Below are positions 60,311 through 64,000 of a DNA stretch of 64,000 nt, piece by piece. Origin of the DNA: Pampus argenteus (taxonomy: Eukaryota > Chordata > Actinopteri > Scombriformes > Stromateidae). Under the pieces are notes generated by a model. The model saw nothing but the letters and a program-made list of their open reading frames with translations. It was not told where the DNA came from and ran no database searches. The stretch covers positions 24,759,001 through 24,823,000 of the forward strand of contig CM072862.1 in NCBI GenBank assembly GCA_036937835.1, read 5' to 3'. A program made the position numbers and the translations under genes. Position 1 is the stretch's first letter. The number at the start of each line of letters is the position of its first letter.

Positions 60311-63006
60311 GTAAGTACCCAATGTGAAAGTGTGTTTGGGCCAACATGCTTAACCTGTGAAAGAAACAAACAAAGCCATATAGAGTTTCCCCCACTCATA
60401 TGAGGCTGTTACAGAACACACACGTCCACTGTAAACACCTCATTATCCTAGAGGACCCCACCCAACCGTATCAAACGCCTCTTAATGAGCAGTCAGAAAC
60501 GACTGGTGAAAATAAATACATAATTTCCAATGGTTCTGACGAGCAATTAGTGTCAACCTCCTTTACGTCCTCAATGAACTGAATCAATAATGGATTTCCA
60601 CTGGAGAATGTCACCTTCTCAACACTCTTCGTCTTCTGTATCATCTGCCGTCTTTATTTTAAACAGTTTTTGTTGTAAAATCTAGTACGTTTGTTCACTT
60701 GTGACTCTTTGTATTATAAAGCTTCCATGAGCACCGTTTCCTCCTTAAACATGTAGTTAGCTTCACACCGTCTGCACTGTTTGCCCTGCGTTTAACATCC
60801 GTGTTGTAAATCTGCACTGTATCCACAACAACAACTCGACTCGAAGTCAGGATGTAAATCAAAGAGCGGTTCGATAACATTATTCAGTGTTTCATTAGCG
60901 CTCACTCGAGAACGAGGCTGCGTGCGAGGCAGGGATATGCCAACTGTCCAATATGCCGTTCAGACATTGTTAAATCAAAGATCACTTCACAGCTCACTTT
61001 CTTTGACTACACTCCAATAAGTTAAGCGTGCCTGTCTAGACCTGAAATCACAGACACGTAAAGCTTTCCAACTTCACTTTCATGCCAGCTCACACAAATC
61101 TGTGCAACAGAAGAGATGCAACAAATGCATTTAAAATTACCAACATGAAATATATGGTGTTGTTGCCAATAATGTCTCAACCAAAAAAGGCATTAAACAC
61201 AACATTTGTGGCTATCCGTTTAACTTTTGAGTCTTTGTAATTGTGCATGTAACAGATTTATCTGTTAGCATCATCGGGTTAGTTTTTGAATGTGATGGTA
61301 TTCCCACTAATTCCACTATTATCCATTATTATCTTGTACAATGGCATCCAGGCAACAAAAAGAACTGCAAATACCTGTTTTTTTTATTAGAGAATTAAAA
61401 TGTTGAGGACAACTTTTTGTAAATCGAATAACTTCTAACTTTTTGAGGAAAAAGTTGCAGGAATAATGTCACCATTACAGCTAAAAAAAATGAACAACAA
61501 CAATAAAATGCTTTGCAAAATGCTGCAGTTTATAAAGAAAAATTACTTAAGTCTCTCTTTTCTGCAGCTCTTTTCTCAACACTAATGATTTCATATGAAT
61601 GCTAGTTGAATGAATAGCAATAGGCAGGTTTCGCACACTGAGCCTGGATCCACTGCAACACAATAGATCCATGATTCTCTGCTTTCCCATGTAGGTGCAC
61701 GATTGCCACTCAATGCACATTAATATAAGGAGTGAGGGGGGGGTCGTAAACCTACAAAGAGAAGAAAATCCAATTACCTTCCACTGGGGCGAGTATCACA
61801 TATAGGATCTTGAACTCACACAGCCTAGGTAATTGTTGACATTGAATCTTGCTGCAGGTAATTCTCCAACAATGGGAGTCCATGTGTCCACATTACGACC
61901 TCAGTGCTTTCAATTTACTTAAGCCGGCTGATGTCCATTAAGAGGGAAGGTGGCTCAGTCTACAACCTCTCTTCCCTGGAGAGCGTTGAGCGTCTGGCCT
62001 CGTCTGGTCACGTTTGTGGCTGCGACCGACGGTTCTAATGAAATCTAGACGTGTGGAAAGCTCACTTTATGAATGGTATCAGGGTTGGTTACCGTAGCAA
62101 CAACCATGTGGGGGTAAAAAAAAGTAGTTTGGGTTGTGATTTTTATAAATATAAAGCTTCATAGAACAGTAGACAGAGATGCTAAACTCCGCGTGCTGCT
62201 GCTCAGTGTGTCAACAGGAAAAATTGGAAAAACAGCAGCTGGTTCCATCAATTAATATTCATGTTCGACATAATCCCATGTGACTAATTTAACACACCTG
62301 ATCGAATCAATAATTTACAGGGGGGAAGGATCAGGAAGGGAAAGAGATACATCTGTGGTGCACCTATAGCAGAGGGAGTACAGTCCAACAAATCCCTGCA
62401 GCATTTTAAAGTGACCAAAGTGCAAAATACAATAATACCCAGATGAGATCAACCACCAAGAAGCCATAAATATAAATGTAGCACGAAAAGCTGTTGTTGA
62501 GTCAGCCTCCACCGCAGCAGAAAAAAAATCAGCCTGGCACCACGTTAAAATGAAGACCAATGTGCTCCGAATCAACACAGACATCTATTTAGAGGGTTGC
62601 TGCTTTAGTCTATCGCAAAAACACACAAGTGAAAAGCCCCGTACTTCTCAAACGTCAGCTTTTTCAGAAGCAAGAAGAGCCAGGTTGACATTTACGAACC
62701 AACCGGGAGCAGACGAGCACGTAATCCTTCACCTCGAGTCAACCCGTGAACATCATAGGAACCTCGAGCTATGAGCAGCACATCCGTGTCACATGGAGAA
62801 AAACCGAGACTCTTCGGCTTTCAGTCGATCCGGGTATGTTTCCTCATGAAGGTCAGACTAGGTCACGATGAAATGGTGACAAATTTTTAAAATAGAGGCG
62901 TTTCTTCAACTGTTTAGGAAGTTTTCTTGTTACCAACTTAGAATCGCTCGAGGGTTTCTGTCCTGCAACAACCTGTTCAGATAAAGAAGATGTGACATTA
63001 ACTCAC
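60311..63006. other. Gene-free, microsatellite-poor stretch
   Basis: No confident gene. A weak minus-strand exon candidate ends at GGAAG|GTAATTG near 61780. A complex repeat-free segment spans 61600-62040. A perfect X-box lies at 62088. Confidence 0.45.
62088..62101 (+). promoter_or_regulatory. Perfect RFX X-box
   Basis: GTTACCGTAGCAAC fits GTNRCC-N2-RGYAAC at every defined position, in microsatellite-poor DNA. Confidence 0.5.
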
Positions 63007-63128
63007 CCTTTTCTGGTCCTCCAAGCCGTGCAGGACAGGTTTCCTCCTCGGATGCTGTTGTGGACTAGCCTCTGCTCCTCCCTCCATCTTCCCATATGTG
63101 AGGAGCAAGTACTCGGGCTCTCCCACAG
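63007..63128 (-). CDS. Candidate coding exon, unidentified gene (partial)
   Basis: On the minus strand an acceptor (TATTTCCCTTCATTGATATTCAG) precedes a 122-nt exon: two bases of a split codon, then 40 open codons ending at a consensus donor (AAAAGG|GTGAGT, intron starts 63006). The peptide begins VGEPEYLLLTYGK, has an internal Met in strong context (AAGATGG, A at -3 and G at +4), then a basic PRRKP motif, and ends HGLEDQKR in phase 0. It could be an internal exon or, initiating at the Met, the N-terminus of an isoform. An in-frame TGA lies just upstream of the acceptor. I do not recognise the family. Two good splice sites, an open frame and protein-like composition make this the best coding candidate in the window. 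Confidence 0.45.
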
Positions 63129-63889
63129 CTGAATATCAATGAAGGGAAATACCTGCTCAAAGTATTTCAGTTCCCTTCCTACTTGGTTCCCAGTTGTGGT
63201 GCATGAAGGTTTATCCGAGAATAAAAAAAGTGTCTGTCTATCAACTTTGCTTCATGAAACAGATGACGCCCGATCTCTGGGAGGATGCAGCCTCGTCTCA
63301 GTCATATCGTCTCTTGATGGTTTCTCTTTGCGGCTCTCGGTCCCAAAAGGCGGGAACCAGAGATAACCAGGATGGATCTTTCTCCCAAAACCATCACCGC
63401 TTCAAACGGAGATCCGATACTTAAAGGAACATGTGATTATCACGATCCTCTCTGCCTGGACAAGAGTGAACTTGACATCCACTGTGGACTGAATGTGAGT
63501 TGGGCTCCGATCATAAGCCGCAAAATGAGTTTTCTCAGGTAAAATCCAACAATATATAAAAAAGAACTGGTGACACACACAGCTCATAAGGTCAAGCGTG
63601 GTATCCTGATAGCGAACAAGTGCTTAAGGTTGAGAGAGAAAACAGAGTTCAAATGAAGCATTTAGAAAAAGCCTTAAAGGAACTGAAGACATGCTGCTAG
63701 AGAAACAATATTTAATACATATTTGAATAAGAAAAAGTTGCTGTAAACTTGCATTTTCTTCCTGTTTTGTCTGTGATATCTTTTACATGAAGCTTGTAAA
63801 CGTTCAGCTTCTACGTGAGAGGAGGAAAAACAAACATTAAATCAATCAGAGTTACAGTCTGGAGCAAACTGCGTGTCTGAGGTTTGAGC
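63129..63889. other. Gene-free stretch right of the candidate exon
   Basis: If the 63007-63128 exon is real this is its upstream minus-strand intron or leader. Short plus-strand frames at 63139-63424 overlap in two phases and look like chance. Confidence 0.45.
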
Positions 63890-64000
63890 TGCTGCAGCAT
63901 CCCTGCAGGAGAATCTGCGAGAAGCTTCGTGACAGACACGCGGAGCTTTAAACTGCTCGCGGTAACCGGAAGGAGAAGGGACAGCACGTGAACCGCGAGG
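63890..64000. promoter_or_regulatory. CpG-dense edge, possible promoter
   Basis: Nine or so CpGs fall in the last 75 bases, with CCGGAAG (ETS site, near 63965) and CACGTG (E-box, near 63986). Density rises towards the window end, as at the shore of a CpG island. No start site or exon can be defined. Confidence 0.3.

Overview
The window looks like intergenic or intronic DNA from a ray-finned (teleost) fish. The evidence is very dense (CA)n/(GT)n microsatellites, A/T-rich single-copy DNA, a SINE whose head is 5S rRNA and whose tail is a CGTT-type tetranucleotide repeat, and the 3' end of a second fish-type tRNA-derived SINE. No open reading frame is long enough, or familiar enough, to be a complete gene. 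Nearly all long frames are stop-free dinucleotide repeats (runs of Thr-His or Val-Cys) or chance frames. I found no bacterial, viral or CRISPR features.

The best gene-like signals are short exon candidates with good splice sites. Two lie on the minus strand. A 122-nt exon at 63007-63128 has an acceptor, 40 open codons and a consensus GTGAGT donor. A possible alternative first exon at 30491-30574 has a TATATAAAAG box about 50 bp upstream, an ATG with G at -3, 28 codons and a CTCAG|GTGAGT donor. Both end in phase 0, so they could in principle splice to the same downstream exon beyond the left edge. A minus-strand CAG|GTAAGA preceded by a pyrimidine tract (near 6765) has the form of a recursive-splicing site, and there is a possible 23-nt microexon at 40254-40276. 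Together they fit a long minus-strand gene with a very large intron, but this is inference and I cannot name the gene. A plus-strand exon candidate (60209-60310) competes with that model.

Layout: 1-53 kb is riddled with microsatellites. Single insertions stand out: a 30-31 bp minisatellite at 4.5 kb, a SINE fragment at 6.4 kb, the 5S-SINE with a perfect 13-bp target-site duplication at 10.8-11.07 kb, a foldback element at 16.4 kb, a 78-unit uninterrupted (CA) tract at 18.6 kb, and a 34-bp perfect inverted repeat enclosing 301 bp at 31.0-31.4 kb. From about 53 to 64 kb microsatellites almost vanish and the sequence becomes complex and single-copy, as in regulatory landscapes. Stretches resembling conserved noncoding DNA occur there and at about 7.2-8.1, 14.7, 33.5-34.3, 36.9 and 49.4 kb. 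Sequence-specific sites include two perfect RFX X-boxes (34237, 62088), further one-mismatch X-boxes, one perfect CTCF core (25066) and several CRE-type or hairpin motifs. The last about 110 bp are CpG-dense with ETS and CACGTG motifs and may be a promoter edge.
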